DNA from: Candidatus Obscuribacterales bacterium
GTDB taxonomy: Bacteria > Cyanobacteriota > Vampirovibrionia > Obscuribacterales > Obscuribacteraceae
NCBI GenBank assembly: GCA_031292355.1
Contig: JARLHI010000057.1
Coordinates: 1-64,000, forward strand
Direction of reading: 5' to 3'
Length of the DNA: 64,000 nt
Positions within the stretch are counted from its first letter, which is position 1; every line of letters begins with the position of its first letter. The notes under the pieces were generated by a model. The model did not search any database, was not told the origin of the DNA, and saw only the letters and a program-made list of their open reading frames with translations. The translations under genes and the position numbers were made by a program. This document shows, one piece after another, positions 58,101 to 64,000 of the stretch.

Positions 58101-59760
58101 CAATACCACTTGTGGTGTACGGACCAACTATCGGGCTGCTAGTGCCGCCAGCTGTTATATGAGCACCGGCGATTAAGTTGATTTGAAAGCCGGCCGCACC
58201 ATTGTTAGCGGTGATACTGTAGTTACCTGTCGACAAAATGTCCTGACTGGCAACAATTGATAAGGCCTGACCGACTGCAATATTTCCACCAATAGTGATA
58301 TTACCTGCGGTGTTATAGAAAGTTGGATCGCCAGACAATGTCAGATTGCCGAGCCGCAAAGTATCCGCTGCCACCAGCGTATGAGCCTGACCGGCATTGA
58401 TATTCAGCAGTCCACTGATTTGATTGACTGATGTAGTGGCCGTTCCGGTACCGGAGTAAAGGCTCAAATTCTGAGAAAGATAATTTCCACCTGTTAAATT
58501 GATATTGCCTGGTCCTGTATAAGTCGCATCACGAACGTTAATGGCACCGCCAGCCGCCTGGAATGTACCGCCAGTGGCGATAACATTAACGTCATGGGAT
58601 GGGGAACTGGAGCCTATATTTATGTCGCCAGAAACCGACTTAATCAGTCCACTATTGGTCAGGCCACCACCGCCAGCTAAAAGACTGACGGTCCCACTGC
58701 TAATAATCGTGCCCGCGTTAGTCAGATTATTTTGGGCGGTCAGGCTCAAGCTGGCATTTTGTGAGACATCAGTACTGTGCAAAATTCCTGCCGGCAAGAC
58801 ATCCGAAATCAAACCATGCGCCTGAACACTAATGTTATTGGCATCAATTACGACATGATTAGTGGCATTATTTCCAGTGACATAAAGCGTACCGGCATCA
58901 GTCAAATTGCCTGACAAATTGAGCGAACCAGATTTGGTCACATCGATGACAGTTACACCTTTTGGTATCACAAGATTGCCAAGTTCTTGACTCAAATGTG
59001 AATTCAGAATGACGGTGCCACCACTTGCACTACCTTGAGAATCTAAAACGATGGATTGCTGTCCAGTGCTGACCACTTGATACACTGCGAGACGTTCGGC
59101 CGGCGTCAATTGGGTCGTCGATGAAACACTTAGCTGCGTGCCACCAACGTTAATGCTCACACTGCCCGTTTGACCAAGATGACCGGTATTACCGACAGTC
59201 GAGCCGGCTGTTGTGGATGAAAGATCCAGGTTGACAGTTTTTGATGTGGGAGTATTTCCACCCTGAGTGGATTCTGAGGATATACCGCTGGCCAGATTTG
59301 TGACTGATTTACCGCTGTGTATGGCAGTGCTCGCCTGAGCGCCCGAAGAATTCTGGCTGCTTGACGAACTCTGGCTACTTGAAGAACTCTGACTATTTGA
59401 AGAGCCCTGAGTACCCGAGGAGCCTGAACTATTTGAAGAATTTTGACTGCTCGAGGAATTCTGAGAAGAATTCGAATGATTCGACGTGCTGACGCCACTA
59501 TTTGTAGAGCCAAACAAGTGATGAAAATTGAGTACATGACTTCCTGCAGAATTTCCGCTGTGCAGATTATTGACAGCTGCACCGGAGTTACTGGTGGCAT
59601 CTAGAGCTGGCGTCTGCAATGGGTGCTGAAAGACGTGTTGCCCCGCTAGTGGCGACTGCACCAACATATGAGAGTTAAACTGTGGCTGCCCTTGAGCCCA
59701 TGAGGGTGCTGCTAACAGTGACAAAGTTGTTGCCACAAAAATATGATGCTTTCTCAACAA
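55189..59760 (-). CDS. Large surface repeat protein with C-terminal FecR-like domain
   Basis: The 1523-residue product starts with a signal peptide (MLRKHHIFVATTLSLLAAP, cleavage near SWA). A Ser/Asn/Gln-rich stretch at residues 94-142 is low complexity. The bulk (about 180-1250) consists of Gly, Asn, Thr, Val-rich beta-helix-like segments such as GNLTDAGTLYVTGNNATNHV and NLTNAGTIISSGTVSLLAGG, similar to filamentous haemagglutinins. The last 170 residues (DDIVVHSRYGSAYIPKGAVA, PGKQMVLAKDG) resemble the FecR domain. No TpsB-like partner gene or anchor domain was seen. It may be a secreted adhesin or a large sensing scaffold. Confidence 0.82.
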   Translation of the reverse strand: MLRKHHIFVATTLSLLAAPSWAQGQPQFNSHMLVQSPLAGQHVFQHPLQTPALDATSNSGAAVNNLHSGNSAGSHVLNFHHLFGSTNSGVSTSNHSNSSQNSSSSQNSSNSSGSSGTQGSSNSQSSSSSQSSSSSQNSSGAQASTAIHSGKSVTNLASGISSESTQGGNTPTSKTVNLDLSSTTAGSTVGNTGHLGQTGSVSINVGGTQLSVSSTTQLTPAERLAVYQVVSTGQQSIVLDSQGSASGGTVILNSHLSQELGNLVIPKGVTVIDVTKSGSLNLSGNLTDAGTLYVTGNNATNHVVIDANNISVQAHGLISDVLPAGILHSTDVSQNASLSLTAQNNLTNAGTIISSGTVSLLAGGGGLTNSGLIKSVSGDINIGSSSPSHDVNVIATGGTFQAAGGAINVRDATYTGPGNINLTGGNYLSQNLSLYSGTGTATTSVNQISGLLNINAGQAHTLVAADTLRLGNLTLSGDPTFYNTAGNITIGGNIAVGQALSIVASQDILSTGNYSITANNGAAGFQINLIAGAHITAGGTSSPIVGPYTTSGIGTPATSAITIDGPSATGGNVSFSGNNMTISSAAVSGNNSGGDVNVIAFANAGGTNGGQVLLSSGTSINSGGSGTGANGNISIIAGATGGTAVTTGSLITTGGAGAGGNITIQTSQPVPSPNPVTINTNGSIAALNNFVASGSTNAASIVVNAAVTSSGNISMTSANTVTIDSSVSAIKTASTITIQSPADLTLAGSGSLSTTGGTVSLLAMSAGGHLTIANGTALTIGGGNEIDIRTPNLVFAATTASPSITATGSSSIFIDAGNSAHDVDLSITGPSGFSGTLTTNGGTVDVSPTGLGNLNFSSSGLAATTLNFNTSGSGILDMHGLGNITIPFGVTVASVSPIQINMNSTAGNQTFTLNGTLKTTASDSPFPDPLGGSMFYSLLTQNLFANFNLAGNGTFLQAGATPGNTVFNDFVDVGFANNSNVHITSLNAGSYANFYTRQIQLNGPGAVSNANLTLNNVNAVNFNTNLPSFAPGNVAFVTGGTALIGKLNITGAPVNIGFPGTTPPVSVPEAQQPIGSLSIAPGFSLISQDSITAHATNNANIFGSVSSTTGNIGLFAPTVIVGNNASVLANHNGGNIQLASSIPGGAVNVVNNGLIEAAGNSTVIGFNGGSTGAIQLSGRGTVASDVVNFGNLNSVTLQMIGPYITLPSFSGSFTLGNISIQQGSISDVINISTSRVVPVPSFAPTRPGLLNPLQASAQAVTADDELLLQRAQFNLAFALLELIAFEEKNARLNEQLGTRIATDYTPVRLPVDPQFPLQGNITMEQIGLAAALFSSTEFTANELSSLSQQGVEAGPSSKGNVLELLKGNALFTPQDDIVVHSRYGSAYIPKGAVAWIMETGKETAIYDFHDSMMTGGIKVVANGKQFILSPGKQMVLAKDGSNNFDSLNPGKTIGYRNVKSSELGDGTKAFVCDFSIAHGLMNVPVIRNLLRSDNSVQRKTAWKMIKNATILADLTGDVYKTNP
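59335..59481 (-). repeat. Ser/Asn/Gln-rich coding repeat
   Basis: The DNA coding residues 94-142 of the large surface protein repeats a short theme (SSSQ, SSSQNSS) built on near-identical 12-24 base units with synonymous variation. Such tracts can change length by slippage. Confidence 0.7.
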
Positions 59761-59819
59761 CCGCTTTCAACTCCCAGAGCATTGATATTAGTACCAATAT
59801 AGCTCAGGTAACTTCTGCC

Positions 59820-60611
59820 TCACAAGGCTTCATTAGATGTTTTCTGGAGTGCATCCAGGTTGCGACCATTAAAAGTGCCTTGCTTGGGGAACCCTAGATC
59901 ACGAACTATTTTTTCCCACTCAGCGCGTCTGGCAGGGTCTTCGATATCTTCGATGTTATATCTAAGCATCGTCAAACTCTGATTGTGACCGTGACGCACT
60001 ACCATCAAATTGACCGGATCTCCTTCCCTACCTACAGACACAGACCATAAAGGAACGGTCGGATCTGCTTTAGCCTCATTGTCAGACGCATCCTGAATGA
60101 TCGTTTCGCCAACTCTAAGGCCCGCTTTTGCAGCCGGTGAGTTTTTATAGACGTCAGTTATCGTTCCTTTGTTCTGGAAGAAAGTCCGAGTCGACTCATA
60201 TCCTATACAACCGATTCCCAAACTGCGGTATTCATCAGCAGTTAGATCAAAGCCTTGAGAAAGTTTTTTATAGGCTGCTGCTTTCAATCGCACATTCGCT
60301 TCAGTCGCACTTCCGGTTTGCAAGTCGACGTAGACGTTAGCATTTGCAGAAATTGCATCTGCACCGCCATCGAAGTCTCTGTTTCGTTGTTTGACCCGAC
60401 CATATAAAAACGTTGATGAGGAAGCAGACGCTGGCAGTGCTGAAGAAGCTTCCTGCTGGCTAGATACAGGAGCTGTATCTATCGACGGTGTCTCTGATAA
60501 AAGGGCAACGCTGTCCTTAGCCCAAGCTGTTGATGGCACGAATAAGCAGGTACTGACAGCCAGCAAGGTTTTCATCGTCCTGGCTATTGGATGATTCCTT
60601 AGATATCGCAT
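59820..60611 (-). CDS. Exported PDZ-domain protein
   Basis: The 263-residue product has a signal peptide (MKTLLAVSTCLFVPSTAWA from an inner Met, reaching AWA). A Ser/Ala-rich linker (about 20-55) is followed by a region with DFDGGADAISANANVYVDLQ and AAAYKKLSQGFDLTADEYRS, then a PDZ-like domain (about 150-230): SPAAKAGLRVGETIIQDASD, with the usual GL..GD pattern replaced by GLRVGE. I start it at ATG 60611 after GAGG; 60626 or 60575 is possible. It precedes the large surface protein on the same strand by 59 bases and may be cotranscribed. Confidence 0.75.
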   Translation of the reverse strand: MRYLRNHPIARTMKTLLAVSTCLFVPSTAWAKDSVALLSETPSIDTAPVSSQQEASSALPASASSSTFLYGRVKQRNRDFDGGADAISANANVYVDLQTGSATEANVRLKAAAYKKLSQGFDLTADEYRSLGIGCIGYESTRTFFQNKGTITDVYKNSPAAKAGLRVGETIIQDASDNEAKADPTVPLWSVSVGREGDPVNLMVVRHGHNQSLTMLRYNIEDIEDPARRAEWEKIVRDLGFPKQGTFNGRNLDALQKTSNEAL

Positions 60612-60806
60612 TTCAGGCAGCCTCATTGACCATCATTCACCCCAGATGTTTACCTGACTGATCAGGCTATATTGTTAGGCGCAAAATGCAAAAATTTTTT
60701 GCTCATCAATACAGAGCTGCTCTACTTTCTTATATGCTTCCCTGGCGAAAGATTTTAAGCGGTGGTAGACTCTCAAAAATTCGTATTCGCAGACTTTGAG
60801 GGACCT

Positions 60807-61475
60807 ATGCTGAAACCAATGGCGCTAGTAAATTTATTGGCAACAACACTTTCTTTTGTATCCGTGAGTTCTGCTACTCTTTTTTGTCCGCCAACGTATG
60901 CCGATGCCGTTCAATCAACTGCAATCAGCAATAGCAGAATTGAATCCAAAGCGGTAGAAAAAGAAGCCTGCGCAATGGGGCAGCATCTTGTGCCGTTGAC
61001 CAAGGTCGGCATGTACCTCGACGGCTATCACTCGCCCAAGAAAGACGCCAGTTTGCCCGCAGAAAAACAGCAACAAATTAGAACTGCGCACTATTGCAAG
61101 CAGGTTAATCCAGATTTGTTCCAATGCCTGCTTTACGATGGAAATGGTGCGGACGCACGGGTCATCGGCATTGAATATGTAATCACAGACAAGCTTTTCA
61201 AAACTCTGTCTGTTTCTGAACAGAAATATTGGCACCCGCACACTGGCGAAGTCGATACTGGCCTTCTAGTTATGCCTGGTCTGGCTAAAGACAAAGAGAA
61301 AGAAGTGTTGGCCTCACTGCGCAGCACGCATGGAAAAACCTGGCAAGTGTGGCCAAATCTAGCCGACAAAGTGCCCCTGGGTGAGCCAGAATTGATGTGG
61401 AGTGTTGATCCAGAAAAAATTGCTCCTCTGACAAGACAAAGTGCGCTATCGAGAGCTGTCGATCCAACTTTTTAA
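60807..61475 (+). CDS. OBAP-like (DUF1264) protein, exported
   Basis: The 222-residue product resembles the oil-body-associated protein family (DUF1264), known from plants and bacteria. Conserved pieces are HLVPLTKVGMYLDGYH, AHYCKQVNPDLFQCLLYDG, ARVIGIEYVITDKLFKTL and LLVMPGLAKDKE. A signal peptide precedes them (LVNLLATTLSFVSVSSATLF). ATG 60807 follows GAGGG, whereas the longer frame from GTG 60762 lacks such a site. The function is unknown. A gene for a monooxygenase-fold protein follows at 61571. Confidence 0.8.
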   Translation: MLKPMALVNLLATTLSFVSVSSATLFCPPTYADAVQSTAISNSRIESKAVEKEACAMGQHLVPLTKVGMYLDGYHSPKKDASLPAEKQQQIRTAHYCKQVNPDLFQCLLYDGNGADARVIGIEYVITDKLFKTLSVSEQKYWHPHTGEVDTGLLVMPGLAKDKEKEVLASLRSTHGKTWQVWPNLADKVPLGEPELMWSVDPEKIAPLTRQSALSRAVDPTF

Positions 61476-61570
61476 GACAGCGAATATGAAAGAGCACAAT
61501 TTGCGCACCGCCTATGGTGCCGATCAAAAAGCAATTTTCCCCCAGTGCGTATGAGCAGGAGCAACTTAAA

Positions 61571-61948
61571 ATGTACGTGTCAATCAATCACATTCCCGTG
61601 GTCAAAGAGCGCGCCGAGGATTTCGAGAATTTATTTCGAAACAGAGAGGGTTCAGTCGACACTCAACCGGGTTTTCTCAGTCTCGATGTTTTGCGACCGG
61701 CTCCAAAAATGGCGATGGGGAAACCCTTTGAGGAAAACGCTCCAGAGCCAAACGAGTATCAAGTTGTGACACGTTGGGTAGACGAAGAATCCTTCAAGAA
61801 CTGGATTCGCAGTGATGCCTTTAAAAAATCACATTCACGCGGTTCCGATCCGACAATTTTTGTAGGACGCAGTTATCAAACAACACATCATGTTGTCGAC
61901 GGTGCCAGCGCATGTGCAAACAACCCGCGCAAACCTCAGTCAGACTGA
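61571..61948 (+). CDS. Antibiotic-biosynthesis-monooxygenase-fold protein (IsdG-like)
   Basis: The 125-residue protein has the ABM ferredoxin-like fold: MYVSINHIPVVKERAEDFENLFRNR, then SVDTQPGFLSLDVLRP, YQVVTRWVDEESFKNWIRS and HSRGSD. This layout (N..PV..., FE..F, pGF....vLrp, W.s...F..W) is that of HmoA/IsdG-type heme-degrading enzymes and related small oxygenases. A tail of about 20 residues follows. ATG 61571 has a GGAG nine bases before; the frame is open from 61514. Heme or quinone chemistry is inference. Confidence 0.8.
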   Translation: MYVSINHIPVVKERAEDFENLFRNREGSVDTQPGFLSLDVLRPAPKMAMGKPFEENAPEPNEYQVVTRWVDEESFKNWIRSDAFKKSHSRGSDPTIFVGRSYQTTHHVVDGASACANNPRKPQSD

Positions 61949-61976
61949 AGGTCACTTGGTACGCAGGGTAACAGCG

Positions 61977-63179
61977 TTATTGGGCGACGGTGGATTGTGT
62001 GCTAGCTGTTTGAGCTTCAGCGGGCTTAATCTCGCTGGACTTTTTGCCACCCATAAATGGAATCTTAGGCATCTTGGGCATGATACTCAAAGTTTTGCCC
62101 ATAATTCCTTTCCCATTTTTGTCGGTCTTTTTGGAATTTGCAGAGACGCCTGGAGCTTTCACTTCGCCAGGCTGCTCGACAGCGTTCGAGGAAATCTTTT
62201 CAGTTTGCTCGCTGGCGGCCTTTTGATTGAGTTCGTAAGCGCTCAAAGTTTCTTTGCTCTTGTTTTGAGCATGCTTATCGAATGCCACTGGTTTTGCGAC
62301 TTTAGCTTTAGCTGCGGCTTCTTTCTCTTTCTGTTTTTCAGCAGCTTGTTTTTGCCTTTCGGCAGCTTGCTTTTCAGCTGCATCTTTCTTAGCTAACTTT
62401 TCTTGGCCAGACTCTTTCTCTTTGTCAGAGCCTTTGATCTTTTTGGGCATTTCTGCCATTTTCTCGCCGACAGACTGTGTGCCGTCTTTCAGCTTATCGC
62501 CTGTAGACTTCATTCCACTGCCAAGAGCCTTTGCCCCTTTCATAAAGAATGTACCGGAGGCTTTAGCACCACTGGCAATTCCTTCACCCATTTTCTTCGT
62601 TCCATTGACCAGTTTTTCATTGGCAGCTTTCGTGCCATCCATCAAACCATTGTCCTTGGCTTTGGCCGTTTTGGGTGCATTCTTTGCATCAGCAGAGGCG
62701 GCCGTTGTGTCGGCGTCATCTTTACTGGCGACTTTAGTGTCTTTCTGCTCTTTAGCTTTCGGCGCTTTTGCTACCTTAGCTTTCGGCTTTTTGATTTCTT
62801 GGACAATTTTAGGCAATTTGAGCTTGGAGTCTTTGGGCACTTTCGCCACCTTCGACGGCTCTTTTTCACCGGCTTCGGCAGCTTCTGGAGCAACGTCCTT
62901 GCCAGCTTTCGGCTCTTTGGAAGCTTTGGCGGCTTTGACTGGCTTATTAGCCTTCAGTTGTTTGAACTCGTTGTTCTCACCCACTGTGACATAAGTTGTG
63001 GATGTTTCTACTGCTTCAGGCTCAGGGGCAACAGATCTGGTTCGAACACTGGGTGCAGGTTGGGCATACGGATCGAGAGGAGAAGTTTGAGGCGCGGCTA
63101 TGGCAACAGAACCAGCCAGGAGAAGCCCACAGATCAAACTCACAGTCGCAAAACTCTTTGACTGTTTAATGGCGTCCAT
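61977..63179 (-). CDS. Exported Lys/Ala-rich protein of unknown function
   Basis: The 400-residue product has a signal peptide (SFATVSLICGLLLAGSVAIA, cleavage near AIAA) followed by low-complexity Lys/Ala/Glu/Pro sequence. The segment 190-265 has GLMDGTKAANEKLVNGTKKM, then a repeating GxxxxG-like amphipathic pattern. About residues 265-310 form a Glu/Lys/Gln coiled coil (AAEKQKEKEAAAKAKVAK). The end has a basic GKGIMGKTLSIMPKMPKIPF. The charge suggests binding to nucleic acid or the cell wall. No family was recognised. Confidence 0.65.
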   Translation of the reverse strand: MDAIKQSKSFATVSLICGLLLAGSVAIAAPQTSPLDPYAQPAPSVRTRSVAPEPEAVETSTTYVTVGENNEFKQLKANKPVKAAKASKEPKAGKDVAPEAAEAGEKEPSKVAKVPKDSKLKLPKIVQEIKKPKAKVAKAPKAKEQKDTKVASKDDADTTAASADAKNAPKTAKAKDNGLMDGTKAANEKLVNGTKKMGEGIASGAKASGTFFMKGAKALGSGMKSTGDKLKDGTQSVGEKMAEMPKKIKGSDKEKESGQEKLAKKDAAEKQAAERQKQAAEKQKEKEAAAKAKVAKPVAFDKHAQNKSKETLSAYELNQKAASEQTEKISSNAVEQPGEVKAPGVSANSKKTDKNGKGIMGKTLSIMPKMPKIPFMGGKKSSEIKPAEAQTASTQSTVAQ

Positions 63180-63334
63180 AAAACAAACACTCCCTTGTCC
63201 ACCGAATCAACGCCTTTTATAGCACAAACTTGGAAGTGGTCATGAGCCTCTTTAAATGCATGGCTAGGCACATTTGGCCTCATACCAAGAGGAGATGGGC
63301 ATCGGTGCCTTGCCGAAGGTGACTCTCAAATGTT

Positions 63335-63340
63335 TATAAT
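63335..63340 (+). promoter_or_regulatory. -10 box before the small membrane protein
   Basis: A perfect TATAAT at 63335-63340 lies 77 bases before ATG 63418. The best -35 candidate (TTGCCG, 19 bases upstream) is too far, so the -10 is the main evidence. Confidence 0.4.
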
Positions 63341-63417
63341 GTGAGGATGATATTGCGTGATTTTGAAAGATGTTGGTCAGCATTATCTACCGCTCATCCA
63401 AAAAGGAAAAAACTGGC

Positions 63418-63582
63418 ATGCAAAGCTTTCAAACAACCTGGCCCTTGTTTCTGACAATTCTCATCGGCTATCTGGCTCTATCGCTGGTCATTGGCGCGAA
63501 GAGCATCTACTTTGAGCCATTCAACGGTAAAGAAGACGAAAAACCGGAAACTCCTAAAGTTCCAGACGTTGTCTCTGAATAA
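63418..63582 (+). CDS. Small one-helix membrane protein
   Basis: The 54-residue product has one hydrophobic helix (WPLFLTILIGYLALSLVIGA) and a soluble acidic tail ending in EDEKPETPKVPDVVSE. The open frame starts at 63370, but ATG 63418 follows AAGGA and begins at the helix. It could be a small subunit of a larger complex or a membrane anchor; no family was recognised. It is convergent with the stress-protein gene by ten bases. Confidence 0.55.
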   Translation: MQSFQTTWPLFLTILIGYLALSLVIGAKSIYFEPFNGKEDEKPETPKVPDVVSE

Positions 63583-63592
63583 CCATTCAGCT

Positions 63593-64000
63593 TCAATTCA
63601 AAGAGTCTTCGACTGATGAAGCAGCCTGCCCGGCATGACCGGCAGAGGCATTCTCTTTGAGCCTTACTATCTCAACTGAGCAATTAGCGTGCGAAGCAAT
63701 CGCTTCGGAGACGCTACCGAGCAAAAATTTAGTGAATCCACGTCTTCCGTGCGAACCAACGACGATAAGGTCGGCTGGCCATTCGCGGGACACTTCGAGA
63801 ATGCGCTCTTTTATATAGCCTTCGTGCACTTCACCCAGAACATTATCAGCACCAAAAGTTTTGCTCAAAGCCGCCTTGGCTTCTTCAATTAGTAGATTAG
63901 AACTTTGCGAAATGGCCTTTTGAGCCTCCATTGCCAGTGGCACATAGTTCGTCTGCCAGCCAGCGTACTCAGGGTGGAATGGCTCGACTACCGTAATCAC
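63593..64000 (-). CDS. Universal stress protein, C-terminal part (cut by window edge)
   Basis: At least 135 residues of a UspA-fold protein are visible. The ATP-binding loop G-x2-G-x9-G-S is present in [20 protein letters not shown], followed by [16 protein letters not shown], the usual last strand. The first codon at the edge is GTG, in the middle of the first strand ([11 protein letters not shown]), so the true start lies beyond 64000. The last 20 residues ([18 protein letters not shown]) are a disordered tail. Confidence 0.9.
   Translation of the reverse strand: MITVVEPFHPEYAGWQTNYVPLAMEAQKAISQSSNLLIEEAKAALSKTFGADNVLGEVHEGYIKERILEVSREWPADLIVVGSHGRRGFTKFLLGSVSEAIASHANCSVEIVRLKENASAGHAGQAASSVEDSLN

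Noticed and set aside
55600-58825. Several long plus-strand frames across the large surface protein gene
   Set aside because: They are shadows of Gly/Asn/Thr-rich repeats and have no ribosome sites or domains.
62403-63161. Long plus-strand frames opposite the Lys/Ala-rich protein
   Set aside because: They read as Phe/Leu-rich mirror sequence of Lys/Ala codons; no start sites fit.

Overview
The window most resembles a chromosome segment from a non-photosynthetic relative of cyanobacteria (Vampirovibrionia/Melainabacteria, perhaps the Obscuribacter group). This is inferred from gene content, not from a marker-gene tree. The evidence is an RpaB-type response regulator very close to the cyanobacterial family, a nusB-ftsY pair, cyanobacterial-style ABC-2 exporters, a short class 1B SpeD and an unsplit, intein-free DnaE. 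A TolC-like protein and a haemagglutinin-like surface protein indicate a diderm envelope. No photosynthesis genes, rRNA operon, prophage or CRISPR array was seen. Genes are densely packed on both strands.

Layout. 1-6.9 kb: start of a secreted protein, a long non-coding stretch, rpaB, a three-gene ABC-2 exporter operon on the minus strand behind a structured leader with its own promoter and terminator, ahcY, and a secreted protein. 6.9-16.8 kb: eno, a zinc-ribbon protein, a radical SAM protein, an eIF-2B-like protein, a GNAT, a glutamate-dehydrogenase-family protein lacking the active-site lysine, a fused formiminotransferase-cyclodeaminase, and an exported peroxiredoxin-fold protein without catalytic cysteine. 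16.8-18.3 kb: a protein built from the two ends of an IS1595-type transposase around a DprA-like winged helix, followed upstream by palindromes at 36 bp intervals. 18.3-26.7 kb: a TetR-controlled tripartite ABC efflux operon (HlyD, double ATPase, two permeases, TolC-like) with an 18 bp palindromic operator.

26.7-45 kb: mostly housekeeping genes: M50-like membrane protease, tRNA-Ser, cdsA, yibE/F, ruvB, a PgpH-type HD phosphodiesterase, rsmD, nusB, ftsY, an acyl-CoA synthetase, a permease with a HyuA-like ATPase and DUF309 protein, and a response regulator with a degenerate GGDEF domain. 45-50 kb: tRNA-Pro, ruvA, a membrane protein, two Tad-pilus-like proteins and an exported subtilisin. 50-64 kb: a candidate structured RNA, a small basic protein, dnaE, speD with a long leader, a 1523-residue repeat protein with a C-terminal FecR-like domain, a PDZ protein, an OBAP-like protein, an antibiotic-monooxygenase-fold protein, a Lys/Ala-rich exported protein, a one-helix protein and a truncated universal stress protein.

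How genes work together. The 18.3-26.7 kb block reads as one self-contained drug-export unit. AhcY and SpeD both touch S-adenosylmethionine metabolism. FtcD yields glutamate next to the glutamate-dehydrogenase-like gene. RpaB may bind the 11-bp-spaced TCGAATCAA-like repeats found before its own gene and before the secreted protein at 6281. The most unusual parts are the transposase-derived gene with its palindrome array and the two candidate structured RNAs (4.40-4.55 kb minus strand, 50.05-50.20 kb).
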